Assembly: GCF_003990645.1 (NCBI RefSeq)
Contig: NZ_RYZK01000005.1
Coordinates: 62,001 to 126,000 of the forward strand
Direction of reading: 5' to 3'
From: Shimia sediminis
GTDB lineage: Bacteria > Pseudomonadota > Alphaproteobacteria > Rhodobacterales > Rhodobacteraceae
Length of the DNA stretch: 64,000 nucleotides
Shown: positions 1-8,194 of the stretch, piece by piece
How the letters are laid out: every line of letters starts with the position of its first letter
How positions within the stretch are numbered: position 1 is the stretch's first letter
Made by a program: the position numbers and the translations under genes
The notes under the pieces: generated by a model
The model's input: the letters and a program-made list of their open reading frames with translations, nothing else
Databases searched by the model: none
What the model was told of the DNA's origin: nothing

Positions 1-1247
1 GCGTTTTCAAAGTCGCGTACGCAACCGTCTTCGATGTCCAGATCCAGTTCGGTGTACATGCGCGACTGGCTGAAGGCTTGCGTGGTGCGCACACCACCGG
101 GGGCGGCGATGAACAGATCACGCGCTTCGTTGCCTGCGGTTTCGCGGCGCACGTCCCATTTGTCGATGAACTCCCCAACGGTTTTTTCATGCACCGTAGC
201 GCACTCGCGGTGGATTTTGCCTTCGCGGTCCAGCTCACCCAGGATGCGGGCAATGCCGCCTGCGCGGTGCACGTCTTCCATGTGGTATTTGGGCGTCGAG
301 GGCGCGACCTTGCACAGGTGCGGGATCTGGCGGCTCATGCGGTCCATGTCGGCCATGGTGAAATCCACTTCGCCTTCGTGCGCGATGGCCAGAAGGTGCA
401 GCACGGTGTTGGTCGAGCCACCCATGGCAATATCCAGCGCCATGGCGTTTTCAAAGGCCTTGAAGTTGGCAATGCCGCGCGGCAGGGCGGTTTCATCCCC
501 GTCCCTGTACCAGCGTTCGCAAAGCTCGATGATCTTGTGACCGGCTTCTTCGAACAGGCCGCGGCGTTTGGAGTGGGTCGCCAGCAACGAGCCGTTGCCC
601 GGCAGCGCGAGGCCCAGCGCCTCGGCCAGACAGTTCATCGAGTTGGCGGTGAACATGCCCGAGCACGACCCGCAGGTCGGGCAGGCCGAGCGTTCCAGCT
701 TGTCGACTTCTTCCATCGAGCGGTCTTCGTCGGTCGCGCCGACGATGGCGGTGACGAGGTCGGCCTTGTGTTCGCCATCCTGCAGAATGACCTTGCCCGC
801 TTCCATCGGACCACCCGAGACAAACACCGCGGGGATGTTCAGACGCATGGCGGCCATCAGCATGCCCGGCGTGATCTTGTCACAGTTCGAGATGCAGACC
901 AGCGCGTCGGCACAGTGGGCGTTGGCCATGTATTCGACGCTGTCGGCGATGACTTCGCGTGAGGGCAGCGAATAGAGCATGCCGTCGTGACCCATGGCGA
1001 TGCCATCATCCACGGCGATTGTGTTCATTTCCTTGGCAACACCACCGGCCTTTTCGATCTCGCGCGCGACCAGTTGGCCCATGTCTTTCAGGTGCACGTG
1101 GCCCGGCACAAACTCGGTGAACGAGTTCACCACAGCCACAATCGGTTTGCCAAAATCCTCGGTTTTCATGCCGGTCGCACGCCACAGCGCGCGGGCGGCG
1201 GCCATGCGGCGGCCAAAGGTGGACGTCTTGGAACGAAGATCAGGCAT
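1..1247 (-). CDS. ilvD: Dihydroxy-acid dehydratase, 3' end cut by window edge
   Basis: Converts 2,3-dihydroxy-3-methyl(iso)valerate to the 2-keto acid in valine, leucine and isoleucine synthesis. About 415 N-terminal residues are present and the C-terminal part lies beyond the left edge. The protein opens [20 protein letters not shown]. The iron-sulfur and metal ligand motifs of the family are visible: CDKITPGM and [10 protein letters not shown], followed by the conserved [10 protein letters not shown]. The ATG at 1245-1247 (minus strand) is preceded by the purine-rich AAGGAGAC, a good ribosome binding site. It is divergent from the glycosyltransferase gene. Family assignment is secure. Confidence 0.97.
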   Translation of the reverse strand, partial: MPDLRSKTSTFGRRMAAARALWRATGMKTEDFGKPIVAVVNSFTEFVPGHVHLKDMGQLVAREIEKAGGVAKEMNTIAVDDGIAMGHDGMLYSLPSREVIADSVEYMANAHCADALVCISNCDKITPGMLMAAMRLNIPAVFVSGGPMEAGKVILQDGEHKADLVTAIVGATDEDRSMEEVDKLERSACPTCGSCSGMFTANSMNCLAEALGLALPGNGSLLATHSKRRGLFEEAGHKIIELCERWYRDGDETALPRGIANFKAFENAMALDIAMGGSTNTVLHLLAIAHEGEVDFTMADMDRMSRQIPHLCKVAPSTPKYHMEDVHRAGGIARILGELDREGKIHRECATVHEKTVGEFIDKWDVRRETAGNEARDLFIAAPGGVRTTQAFSQSRMYTELDLDIEDGCVRDFEN

Positions 1248-1325
1248 TGCGGGTCTCCTTGAGAATGGCTGTCCGGATGTCGGGTCTGGCACTGACGGGT
1301 GCCATCGTAACGGGTGATTTGCAAG

Positions 1326-1346
1326 GCAATATGGGGGAAATATTGC
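1326..1346. promoter_or_regulatory. Short inverted repeat upstream of ilvD
   Basis: GCAATAT and ATATTGC (7-bp perfect arms, 7-nt spacer) lie 79 bp upstream of the ilvD start, in the divergent gap shared with the glycosyltransferase gene. It could be an operator, but no regulator is recognised and 7-bp arms can arise by chance. Confidence 0.3.
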
Positions 1347-1435
1347 GCGGGCCAAGGGTAATTCAACCAAAACTGTCGTTGTAGCTCGGACGGCGAGTTC
1401 TTAATGTCCGCAAGAGCCAGCTTGAGGACGACGCC

Positions 1436-2248
1436 ATAACACCCCCTGCCCCCACGATCCCACGTCGGGTTTTCCAGACCTGGAAGACCAAGGATGTCGC
1501 GCAAATGGCGCGTCCAATGCGGCGTTGGATCAGGTCTTGGGTCGACAAAAACCCCGAGTGGCGTGTTGAGCTGCACGATGATGGCGATTGCCTGAGCTTC
1601 ATCAAAACCGTGTGGCCGAACCATCTGGAAACCTACCTGGGTTTGAACCCGGTCGAGCGGTCGGATTTCTGGCGCTATCTCGTGGTGCTGCATCACGGTG
1701 GGCTTTACACCGACGCCGACACCATTTGCCGCAAGCCACTTTCGCAATGGATGCAGCCAACGGACACAGCCGTGATCGGGATCGACGGCGATTATCTCGA
1801 CAAGCTGCGCGACTGGCAGCCCGAGGGTCACGTGCAATCCGGTGGCGCCTATAACCTGTCGCTGTGGTGGCACGACAATATCGTGGCCTTTTCCAACTGG
1901 ACCTTTGCCTTTGCGCCCGGCCACCCGATCCTGGCCGAGACCGTGCGACGGATCGAGATCAACGTGAAAGACCCTTTCTTCATCGACCAACGCCCGGATT
2001 GGACGATCAAGAAAACCGGCCCCGGTGTGTTTACGGATGTGATCTATGACTGGCTGGAAGACCGCGGTCACAGCGCGCCGGACCTAGTGCGCGAGTTGCG
2101 TAAGACGCGCTCGGTCGTGATTGACGGCGTGCGGTTTGTGGATCGCCCGGCGTTTCACAAGCGGGAAGTGCTGCATTTCGGTATGGGCAGCTGGAAGCCG
2201 ATGTCCATCGTCGTGGCCTGGCGCAAACTTAGTCGGCACTGGCATTAA
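1436..2248 (+). CDS. GT32-like glycosyltransferase with DXD motif, atypical start
   Basis: About 270 residues. The N-terminal segment IPRRVFQTWKTKD and the later YTDADTIC (DXD, nucleotide-sugar/metal binding) are typical of the sugar-binding-region (DXD) glycosyltransferases that build polysaccharide or glycolipid chains. The donor and acceptor cannot be told. The first ATG in frame (1505) would remove the conserved IPRRVFQTWKT block. Reading back, ATA at 1436 begins M/I-TPPAPTIPRRVFQTW and has GAGGA at 1424-1428, seven bases upstream; no ATG, GTG or TTG lies between the in-frame stop at 1382 and 1505. Either ATA is used or the start has mutated. The call is solid, the start is not. Confidence 0.75.
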   Translation: MTPPAPTIPRRVFQTWKTKDVAQMARPMRRWIRSWVDKNPEWRVELHDDGDCLSFIKTVWPNHLETYLGLNPVERSDFWRYLVVLHHGGLYTDADTICRKPLSQWMQPTDTAVIGIDGDYLDKLRDWQPEGHVQSGGAYNLSLWWHDNIVAFSNWTFAFAPGHPILAETVRRIEINVKDPFFIDQRPDWTIKKTGPGVFTDVIYDWLEDRGHSAPDLVRELRKTRSVVIDGVRFVDRPAFHKREVLHFGMGSWKPMSIVVAWRKLSRHWH

Positions 2249-2448
2249 GCCAGGTCACACAGCCGGGCTTGTGCACTTGGAATTGAGCGCAGATGCGGGC
2301 TGAAGGGGTGCCTCCGGGGCCTTTTTTCCCTGCACTTGGCAAGTCCTGAAAACCTCCTGCCGCGCTGCATTTGGCCGCATCTTCTGGTATTGAATCATGG
2401 AACAATGCAGCGCCATAGTGATCCCGCATACCCACCGAGGAGCCGCCC

Positions 2449-4272
2449 GTGATCCGCAAACTGATTGTTCCCATTGCCTTGAGTCTGTTGGTTCTGGGCT
2501 TTTGGGCAGAGCCGGATTTGCAAGAGATCGCGGCGGGCGTCGCAATCTTTTTGTTTGGCATGATGATGCTCGAAGATGGGTTCAAGCTGTTCTCGGGCGG
2601 GTTGCTGGAAAAGATCCTGGCCAAGGCCACGGCCTCGATACCCCGGGCGCTGGGGTTCGGCATGTTGACCACGACGCTGATGCAATCGTCATCGCTGGTC
2701 ACCCTGGTGACGATCTCGTTTCTCAGCGCCGGGTTGATCACGCTGACCGCCGGTGTCGCGATCATTTTTGGCGCCAATATCGGCACCACGACCGGCGCGT
2801 GGCTGGTGGCGGGATTTGGTCTGAAGGTCGACATCGCGGCCTATGCGATGCCGATGCTGGCCTTTGCTGTGGTCTTGGTCTTTCAGTCGTCAAAGTACAT
2901 GCGCGGGGTTGGTTTGGTGCTGGCGGGCATGGGGTTCCTGTTTCTTGGCATTCACTACATGAAAGAAGGGTTCGAAGGCTTTCAGGAACAGTTCGACCTG
3001 AACCGCTTTGCCCTGCCGGGGCTCTTGGGGTTGATCATCTACACGCTGATCGGTGCCGTCATGACCGTGGTCATGCAATCCAGCCACGCCACGATGGTCA
3101 TCATCATCACCGCGCTGGCGACGGGCCAGATCAGTTATGAAAATGCACTGGCGCTGGCGATTGGGTCTAACATTGGCACCACTGTCACCGCGATGATCGG
3201 AGCGCTGACGGCGAACTATCAGGGGCGACGGCTGGCGCTGGCCCATCTGATCTTCAACCTGGCCACGGCGGTGGTGGCGCTGGTGTTGATCGTGCCTCTG
3301 GTTCAGGCGGTGGACACCCTCAGCGCGGCGGTGGGTATTGCGCAAGAGGACTATGCGCTAAAGCTTGCCGTGTTCCACACGATCTTTAACCTGCTGGGCG
3401 TGGGGATGATGTTGCCTGTCCTGTCAAGACTGATCCGTTTCCTGGAACATCGCATTGCCGCGCCGCGTTCGGACACGGCCTCGCCCATCTATCTGACCGA
3501 TGCCACCGACGACTTTCCGGAAGTCGCCGAAGAGGCCATGCGCAAGGAACTGGGCCACCTGATGCAAAACGCGGAAACCCTGATTGCCAAGGGTTTGAAT
3601 TTGGATCTCGCGGCGCTCAAGACCGCTCCGGACATTGCCGCCGTCGTTGAGGCCAGCCAGAGCCCGGTGGGGCTCGACTATGATCTGGCCTATGACCAAC
3701 AGATCAAGCCCCTGCATGCGGCCATTGTCGAGTTCGCCTCTCGCGTTGGGCTGGGCGACAAAGGTGCGCCGGAAGCGATCCTGCAGCGCATCCATGATAT
3801 GCGCGACGGCGCCGGTCGGGTGGTACGCGCGGTCAAGGCCGTCAAACACCTGCGCGGCAATGCCACGCGCTACACGGCACGCGATCAGGGCGCGACGACC
3901 GTGCTCTACAATGCCATTCGCGCCGAAATCGCCCGCATGCTGGTCGAAATGGACAAGGTCCGCAACGAAGAGCCTGACCGGCGCAGCGCGCTCTGGCTGG
4001 ATGAGGAACGGGTTCAGGCCAAGCGGGCCTACAAGGATACAATTCATGTCACAGAGGCGTTAATCAGGGATGGTAGCCTGTCGGCAGCCGAGGCGACCTC
4101 GCTTATCAACGATTCGCAATATGGCTATGAGGCGATCAAGGACATGATCGAGGCCTGCAAGCGGCTGCATACGGAAACTGAAACCGGCGTGGACGAAGTC
4201 GAGCGCATCCTGTCACTGGACGAAGACGAGACCGAAGAAATGGCCATGGCAACGCGGCGGGGAGATGACTGA
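2449..4272 (+). CDS. Na/Pi cotransporter family protein with PhoU-like C-terminus
   Basis: 607 residues. The membrane half carries the inverted duplicated signature of the PNaS family: QSSSLVTLVTISFLSAG with GANIGTTTGAWL, and again QSSHATMVIIITALATGQ with GSNIGTTVTAM. From roughly residue 350 to the end the sequence is helical and charged, like the PhoU domain often fused to these symporters. The expected role is sodium-driven phosphate movement across the inner membrane. The start is GTG with GAGGAG nearby upstream. It is followed immediately by a small coupled gene. Confidence 0.9.
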   Translation: MIRKLIVPIALSLLVLGFWAEPDLQEIAAGVAIFLFGMMMLEDGFKLFSGGLLEKILAKATASIPRALGFGMLTTTLMQSSSLVTLVTISFLSAGLITLTAGVAIIFGANIGTTTGAWLVAGFGLKVDIAAYAMPMLAFAVVLVFQSSKYMRGVGLVLAGMGFLFLGIHYMKEGFEGFQEQFDLNRFALPGLLGLIIYTLIGAVMTVVMQSSHATMVIIITALATGQISYENALALAIGSNIGTTVTAMIGALTANYQGRRLALAHLIFNLATAVVALVLIVPLVQAVDTLSAAVGIAQEDYALKLAVFHTIFNLLGVGMMLPVLSRLIRFLEHRIAAPRSDTASPIYLTDATDDFPEVAEEAMRKELGHLMQNAETLIAKGLNLDLAALKTAPDIAAVVEASQSPVGLDYDLAYDQQIKPLHAAIVEFASRVGLGDKGAPEAILQRIHDMRDGAGRVVRAVKAVKHLRGNATRYTARDQGATTVLYNAIRAEIARMLVEMDKVRNEEPDRRSALWLDEERVQAKRAYKDTIHVTEALIRDGSLSAAEATSLINDSQYGYEAIKDMIEACKRLHTETETGVDEVERILSLDEDETEEMAMATRRGDD

Positions 4273-4273
4273 G

Positions 4274-4540
4274 ATGGGTTTGGGCAAGAGCATCGGCAAA
4301 CTGGACGACTATTACGAGCGTCTTGCACAGAACAAAGCGGGCAAGATCGAGCCCGACCACGTCGACAAGGTGCTTGGCAAGCTGCGGGTGAAAGAAGACG
4401 CGCTGAAGACCGAGATTGCCGAGACGCTCAAGGTTTCAAAGAAAGAGCGGCTCGAAGCCAAATTGGACGTGGTGCAAAAACAGATCCAGCGGGGCGAGTG
4501 GCTGCGTGAGCAGATCGAGGCGGATCGCGCAGAGACGTGA
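4274..4540 (+). CDS. Small charged coiled-coil-like hypothetical protein
   Basis: 88 residues, rich in Lys, Glu and Leu with heptad-like spacing, and no membrane segment. An earlier in-frame ATG at 4265 overlaps the end of the phosphate symporter gene, but GGGGAG at 4259-4264 directly abuts it. The same GGGGAG sits nine bases before the ATG at 4274, so I prefer that start. The tight junction suggests co-translation with the symporter, so an accessory role in phosphate uptake is possible but only inferred. No family recognised. Confidence 0.7.
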   Translation: MGLGKSIGKLDDYYERLAQNKAGKIEPDHVDKVLGKLRVKEDALKTEIAETLKVSKKERLEAKLDVVQKQIQRGEWLREQIEADRAET

Positions 4541-4790
4541 TTTTGACTGGTGCCACCCGTCAGGTGCACGGTCGAACGGGATGGCGGGTGGATGTGACGT
4601 TCCAGATTGTCAGTGTGCAATTCAATCAGACCGGGCGCGATGAAATCCCCACCTCAATCTATCGCGCCCTTGGGCACCGATGAGCCACTTGCGATGTCGG
4701 CAATCTTGCCCCCCGCAGACCCAGGCATCCGGTCAGCACTTCGTCGGGCGCAACCAGCTGGGCATTGGCGAAGATTGTCTCTTGTGTCAT
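4541..4790 (-). pseudogene. phnM: Remnant of phnM (phosphonate metabolism hydrolase), 5' end only
   Basis: On the minus strand an ATG at 4790 opens MTQETIFANAQLVAPDEVLTG. The frame is then lost and resumes in another frame as GGKIADIASGSSVPKGAID. It crosses a TGA at 4654-4656 and continues FIAPGLIELHTDNLERHIHP, the well known PhnM signature (alpha-D-ribose 1-methylphosphonate 5-triphosphate diphosphatase). Homology stops near 4555, next to the 3' end of the preceding gene. Only about 80 of some 380 codons survive, with a frameshift, an internal stop and a 3' deletion, so this is a dead fragment. Confidence 0.85.
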
Positions 4791-4842
4791 GTCTCTGTCG
4801 CATCGATTTGAGTGAGCCAGGGAAAACCAAAAGGGGCTGCCA

Positions 4843-5529
4843 GTGCAATTTAACAGATATGCCGTCTACTACACCCCCCCGCAGGGTCCTTTGGCCGCAT
4901 TCGGCGCCTCCTGGCTGGGCTGGGATCTTGCGACAGGCAAGGCTGTTGCACACCCCGAGGTGTCCGGTCTTGGCTTCGATGTGTCAGAGTTGACCGCGTC
5001 ACCGCGAAACTATGGGTTTCACGGCACGCTCAAGCCGCCCTTTCGGCTGGCCTCCGGCACGGATGCAACCGCTTTGGAAACAGCCTGCGCAAACTTGGCC
5101 GCCAGCCTTGTGCCAGTGACCCTCGACGGGCTTGAACTCAGCCGATTGGGGCGGTTTGTGGCGCTCACCGTCAAGGGGGATCAGACGCCGCTGACGCAGA
5201 TGGCCGGGGCCGTCGTTGCCGGTCTGGACTCGTTTCGCGCCCCGGCGAGCGCGGCGGAAATTGCACGCCGTCGCCGAGCCAACCTGAGCGATCGGCAAGA
5301 GGCGCTCTTGATGACGTGGGGCTACCCCTATGTCATGGAGGCATTCCGGTTTCACATCACGCTGACCGGGCGGGTGGCGCAGGCGCAGGTTGCGCCCTTG
5401 ATGGACCGGCTGAAGCCTCAGTTCGAACCACTTCTGCCCAGACCCTTCCGCATCGAGGAACTGACCCTGGTGGGAGAGGACGAGGACGGCAGATTCCACG
5501 AGGTGCGCCGGTTTCGACTGGGGGCCTGA
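4843..5529 (+). CDS. DUF1045 / phosphonate-operon 2H phosphoesterase-like protein
   Basis: 228 residues, full length for the family found in phosphonate operons (TIGR03223-type). Two His-x-Thr elements, FHGTLKPPF near residue 60 and FHITLTGR near residue 170, match the paired HxT/S motifs of 2H phosphoesterases. This suggests a cyclic phosphate ester substrate; the exact reaction is not known to me. The GTG start follows AAAAGGGG. It appears intact although both neighbours (phnM and phnF pieces) are broken, so it may be a survivor of a lost C-P lyase cluster. Confidence 0.85.
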   Translation: MQFNRYAVYYTPPQGPLAAFGASWLGWDLATGKAVAHPEVSGLGFDVSELTASPRNYGFHGTLKPPFRLASGTDATALETACANLAASLVPVTLDGLELSRLGRFVALTVKGDQTPLTQMAGAVVAGLDSFRAPASAAEIARRRRANLSDRQEALLMTWGYPYVMEAFRFHITLTGRVAQAQVAPLMDRLKPQFEPLLPRPFRIEELTLVGEDEDGRFHEVRRFRLGA

Positions 5530-5628
5530 CGCTGCGTGCTTGTCGCGCGGCACGGAATTTGTGACACAGACCCTCCTGGCCGCAATTGAAGTGCCCCGAT
5601 CGCGAACCGCTTTCAGAAAAAGACCCCG

Positions 5629-5935
5629 GTGCGGGAAACCATTTCCCGCACATTGACCGAGGACATTTCCGCAGGGCACTACCAGCAGGCGGACAAACTG
5701 CCAACCGAGGCCGAGCTGTCCAAACGATTTGAGGTCAACCGCCACACCATTCGCAGTGCTCTGCGCGATCTTGCCGAGAACGGGCTGATCTATGCCCGGC
5801 GTGGATCGGGCGTTTTTTTAGCGCAAACCCAGGCCGACTATCCGCTTGGCCGCCGGGTGCGGTTTCACGACACCCTAGAAAAGGCCAGGCGGATTGGTAG
5901 GAAGCCAAGACGCTGGATGCGGCTGGCGGGTGAGG
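5629..5935 (+). pseudogene. phnF: Truncated GntR-family regulator, phnF-like
   Basis: The winged-helix GntR DNA-binding domain is clear: DKLPTEAELSKRFEVNRHTI, then RSALRDLAENGLIYARRGSG. The phnF-like linker GRRVRFHDTLEKA follows. The ligand-binding UTRA domain of about 140 residues is absent: homology stops near 5930, exactly where the convergent PHP gene ends, and the open frame continues only as antisense of that gene. At the 5' end recognisable sequence (KKTPV) begins just before the GTG at 5629 without a better start. It is most likely a relic of the phosphonate regulator. Confidence 0.8.
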
Positions 5936-6856
5936 TCAGAGCCAGATCGGGTTTGACCAGGCTTTGCGGCCCTTGTCGTCCACTACTGTCACGCGCAGCC
6001 AACCGCCGCCGCGGAACCGCTCAACCGGCAGTTCCGCTGACGTCAGACGCTCGGCATGTACTGCGCGCGTGGCGCTTCCATGTCCCTGCACGATGATGGC
6101 CACCGCATCCGAACAATGCACGACAAGCTTCGCTCCGCGCAGCTCGATGTGATGCAGGTCGGGACCCTGGCTAGAGTAATAGGCGCCGGACTTGAGCGCG
6201 GCCAACAGGGCGTCGGGCGTGTTGTCTTTGGCTTTCACACGCACCCAACCACCAAAATGATCCTCCAGTTTGAAATGCGCGTCATCCGAGGCCGTCAGGG
6301 TGATCTGACGCCCCTCTGACAGCATGAGGTCAGCCAAGTGGAAGCCATCGCCACGTTGGCTCGAAACTTCGCATTCGTAGTTATAGGCCTCAACCGCATG
6401 GGCCGCATCCATGCTGAGTGCATCGTCCAGCGTCAAACCCGACCACTGCGGATGTGCAATGACCACAAAGGCCCCGGCATCCCGTGCCCGGCGCGCAATA
6501 TCCGGCCCACTTTCCTGACCCGGATGGGCGCGGAAGTCCGGGGCATCGGGTCGCGCAAAATCCTGCGGCAGGCCGACCGCGAGAATGTGCCAGAGGTCTC
6601 CGTTTTGCATCGCTCCACTGTGGAGTTCAGCCCCGATGAGCGTTGTGAACGCCTTGGTTCGAAAACCCGACGTATCGGTGATCGGATAGTCGAACTGACC
6701 GGTAAAATGGTCTGACAGACATAAGAAATCATAGCCTTCTGCGCGATACCGGTGACACACCTCTTCCGGGTCAAGCACGCCATCAGAGTGGGTGGAATGA
6801 CAATGCAGATTGCCGCGCCAAAACTGACCGGGAGCTGAAAATGCGAGGGGAATCAT
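5936..6856 (-). CDS. PHP-domain metal-dependent phosphoesterase
   Basis: 306 residues. The N-terminal motif NLHCHSTHSDGVLDPEEV and the downstream LSDHF, IAHPQW and DDAH histidines and aspartates are those of PHP hydrolases related to the YciV/TrpH group, which cleave phosphoester or nucleotide substrates using several metal ions. The frame is open upstream into the tRNA, but the ATG at 6856 gives a sensible N-terminus (MIPLAFSAPGQFWRGNLHCH). The 3' end marks the break point of the phnF fragment. Confidence 0.85.
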   Translation of the reverse strand: MIPLAFSAPGQFWRGNLHCHSTHSDGVLDPEEVCHRYRAEGYDFLCLSDHFTGQFDYPITDTSGFRTKAFTTLIGAELHSGAMQNGDLWHILAVGLPQDFARPDAPDFRAHPGQESGPDIARRARDAGAFVVIAHPQWSGLTLDDALSMDAAHAVEAYNYECEVSSQRGDGFHLADLMLSEGRQITLTASDDAHFKLEDHFGGWVRVKAKDNTPDALLAALKSGAYYSSQGPDLHHIELRGAKLVVHCSDAVAIIVQGHGSATRAVHAERLTSAELPVERFRGGGWLRVTVVDDKGRKAWSNPIWL

Positions 6857-6970
6857 GATGTGCTCCAAAGGCTTGCGGACATCGAAATAGTCGTTGCGAA
6901 ATATCTTGGGGGCAATTGTAGCCAATTGCGCGCGGCGCTCCACTTGTTTGTGAAGACGATGCGCGCGCTG

Positions 6971-7006
6971 TGCCGCAAAAAAGAAACCCGGATGTGGGTA
7001 CATCCG
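6971..7006 (-). terminator. Rho-independent terminator of tRNA-Met
   Basis: Minus-strand hairpin with 9-bp arms (CCCGGATGT 6985-6993 and ACATCCGGG 6998-7006) followed by TTTCTTTTTT. It lies 15 bases downstream of the tRNA 3' end. Confidence 0.85.
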
Positions 7007-7021
7007 GGCTTCGGGAATTCT

Positions 7022-7098
7022 TGGTGGCGGTACAGGGACTTGAACCCCGGACACGCGGATTATGATTCCGCTGCTCTAACCAACTGAGCTATACCGCC
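7022..7098 (-). tRNA. tRNA-Met (CAU), elongator type
   Basis: Minus-strand cloverleaf. The acceptor arm GGCGGTA pairs with TACCGCC, the D arm is GCTCAGTTGGTTAGAGC, and the anticodon stem GCGGA/TCCGC encloses ATCATAA (anticodon CAT). The T arm contains GGGGTTCAAGTCCC, and a CCA end is encoded (7022-7024). The pairing first base pair G-C and the anticodon stem favour elongator methionine over initiator. The rarer Ile-CAU alternative is less likely. Confidence 0.93.
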
Positions 7099-7195
7099 AT
7101 GGTGGGTCGCGATTTAGGGGAGTCGCGGCGTGGGGTCAAGATGGAATCAACGAATTTTTGACCCGCCCCAAGATTTCGCCCCGATCCCTCAGCAC

Positions 7196-8095
7196 TTAAC
7201 TCGGACCAGTGGGTGGATGACGCGTTAGAGCCGCCCGCAACCAACCCATGGCGCGCGACGGCTGTGCTTCGCTGCGATAGACCATCGCCATGGGCAGAGG
7301 CGCCCCCATATCAAAGCCCAGAACCTCGAACCGGCTGCGAAACGCCTGGCTTTTGACATAGGCCTCGGTCACGGTTCCCACCGCGTCCGACCGTTCGATG
7401 ATGCCCGAGGCCATGGGGAAATTCTCGATCACGTGCAAACCACGGTTCGGGTCGCTATCCAGAAATGTCAGGATCTGGCGAATGGGCGTCACATGCGGAC
7501 CCGAGAGATCCGGCGTGATGATCGGGTAAGCCGCCACATCAGCCGCCGTCAGCTTGCGCCCAGACAGCGGATGTCCTTTGCGTGCGAACAGGTGGGCATG
7601 CAGCGGCGGCAAGGCTTCGCTGACAAATCCGGACTGCGACGTGCCCGGCCCTGCCGGCGTGATCAGCGTATCAAGATCACCCTGACGCAACAGCTGCATT
7701 CCGGCCTCGAACGGGGCACCGCGCAACTGCACACGCACCTCTGCGTGGCTGAGGACCAGATCGCGAATGGCGCGGTTCATCAACCCCTCAAGGCTTGGAG
7801 GCGAAATGCCGATCCGCAGGACACGATCCCGGCTGTCGCGCCCCATCCTGGCATCCTCGACCAACTGATCCATGTCCGACAGGATGCGCGCAGCGCGATC
7901 GACAAATCCCCGCCCGGCGACCGTCGCCACAACCCCACGCGCACGCCGGTCGAACAGGGCGAACCCCAGGTCGGCCTCGACATCCGCGACAGCCTTGGTC
8001 ACCGCCGATTGGGTCACATGCATGACCTTGGCCGCAGCTGAAATCGACCCCACCCGGTCTACCGCGACCACATATTTGAGTTTGCTCAGATTCAA
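7196..8095 (-). CDS. LysR-family transcriptional regulator
   Basis: 299 residues if started at TTG 8095, which has GGGGA five bases upstream. The helix-turn-helix GSISAAAKVMHVTQSAVTKA is standard for LysR proteins, followed by the effector-binding domain. It is divergent from the thiolase operon with only 99 bp between the starts, so it probably controls that operon in response to an acyl-CoA or acid intermediate (inference from gene order). The shared gap contains A/T-rich sequence suited to a LysR site. Longer open frames upstream run antisense through the thiolase and are not real. Confidence 0.88.
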   Translation of the reverse strand: MNLSKLKYVVAVDRVGSISAAAKVMHVTQSAVTKAVADVEADLGFALFDRRARGVVATVAGRGFVDRAARILSDMDQLVEDARMGRDSRDRVLRIGISPPSLEGLMNRAIRDLVLSHAEVRVQLRGAPFEAGMQLLRQGDLDTLITPAGPGTSQSGFVSEALPPLHAHLFARKGHPLSGRKLTAADVAAYPIITPDLSGPHVTPIRQILTFLDSDPNRGLHVIENFPMASGIIERSDAVGTVTEAYVKSQAFRSRFEVLGFDMGAPLPMAMVYRSEAQPSRAMGWLRAALTRHPPTGPS

Positions 8096-8194
8096 GGCAT
8101 TCCCCAAATGAATATCTATAGACGTTTTTGAATTTGAATTATGCCACACGTCAACCCCATACTCGTGGAAATCACAGGATTCGGGAGAGCTTCC

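Noticed and set aside
2310-2335. Terminator after the glycosyltransferase gene
   Set aside because: T6 is present but the preceding GGGGTGCCTCCGGGGCC does not form a convincing stem.
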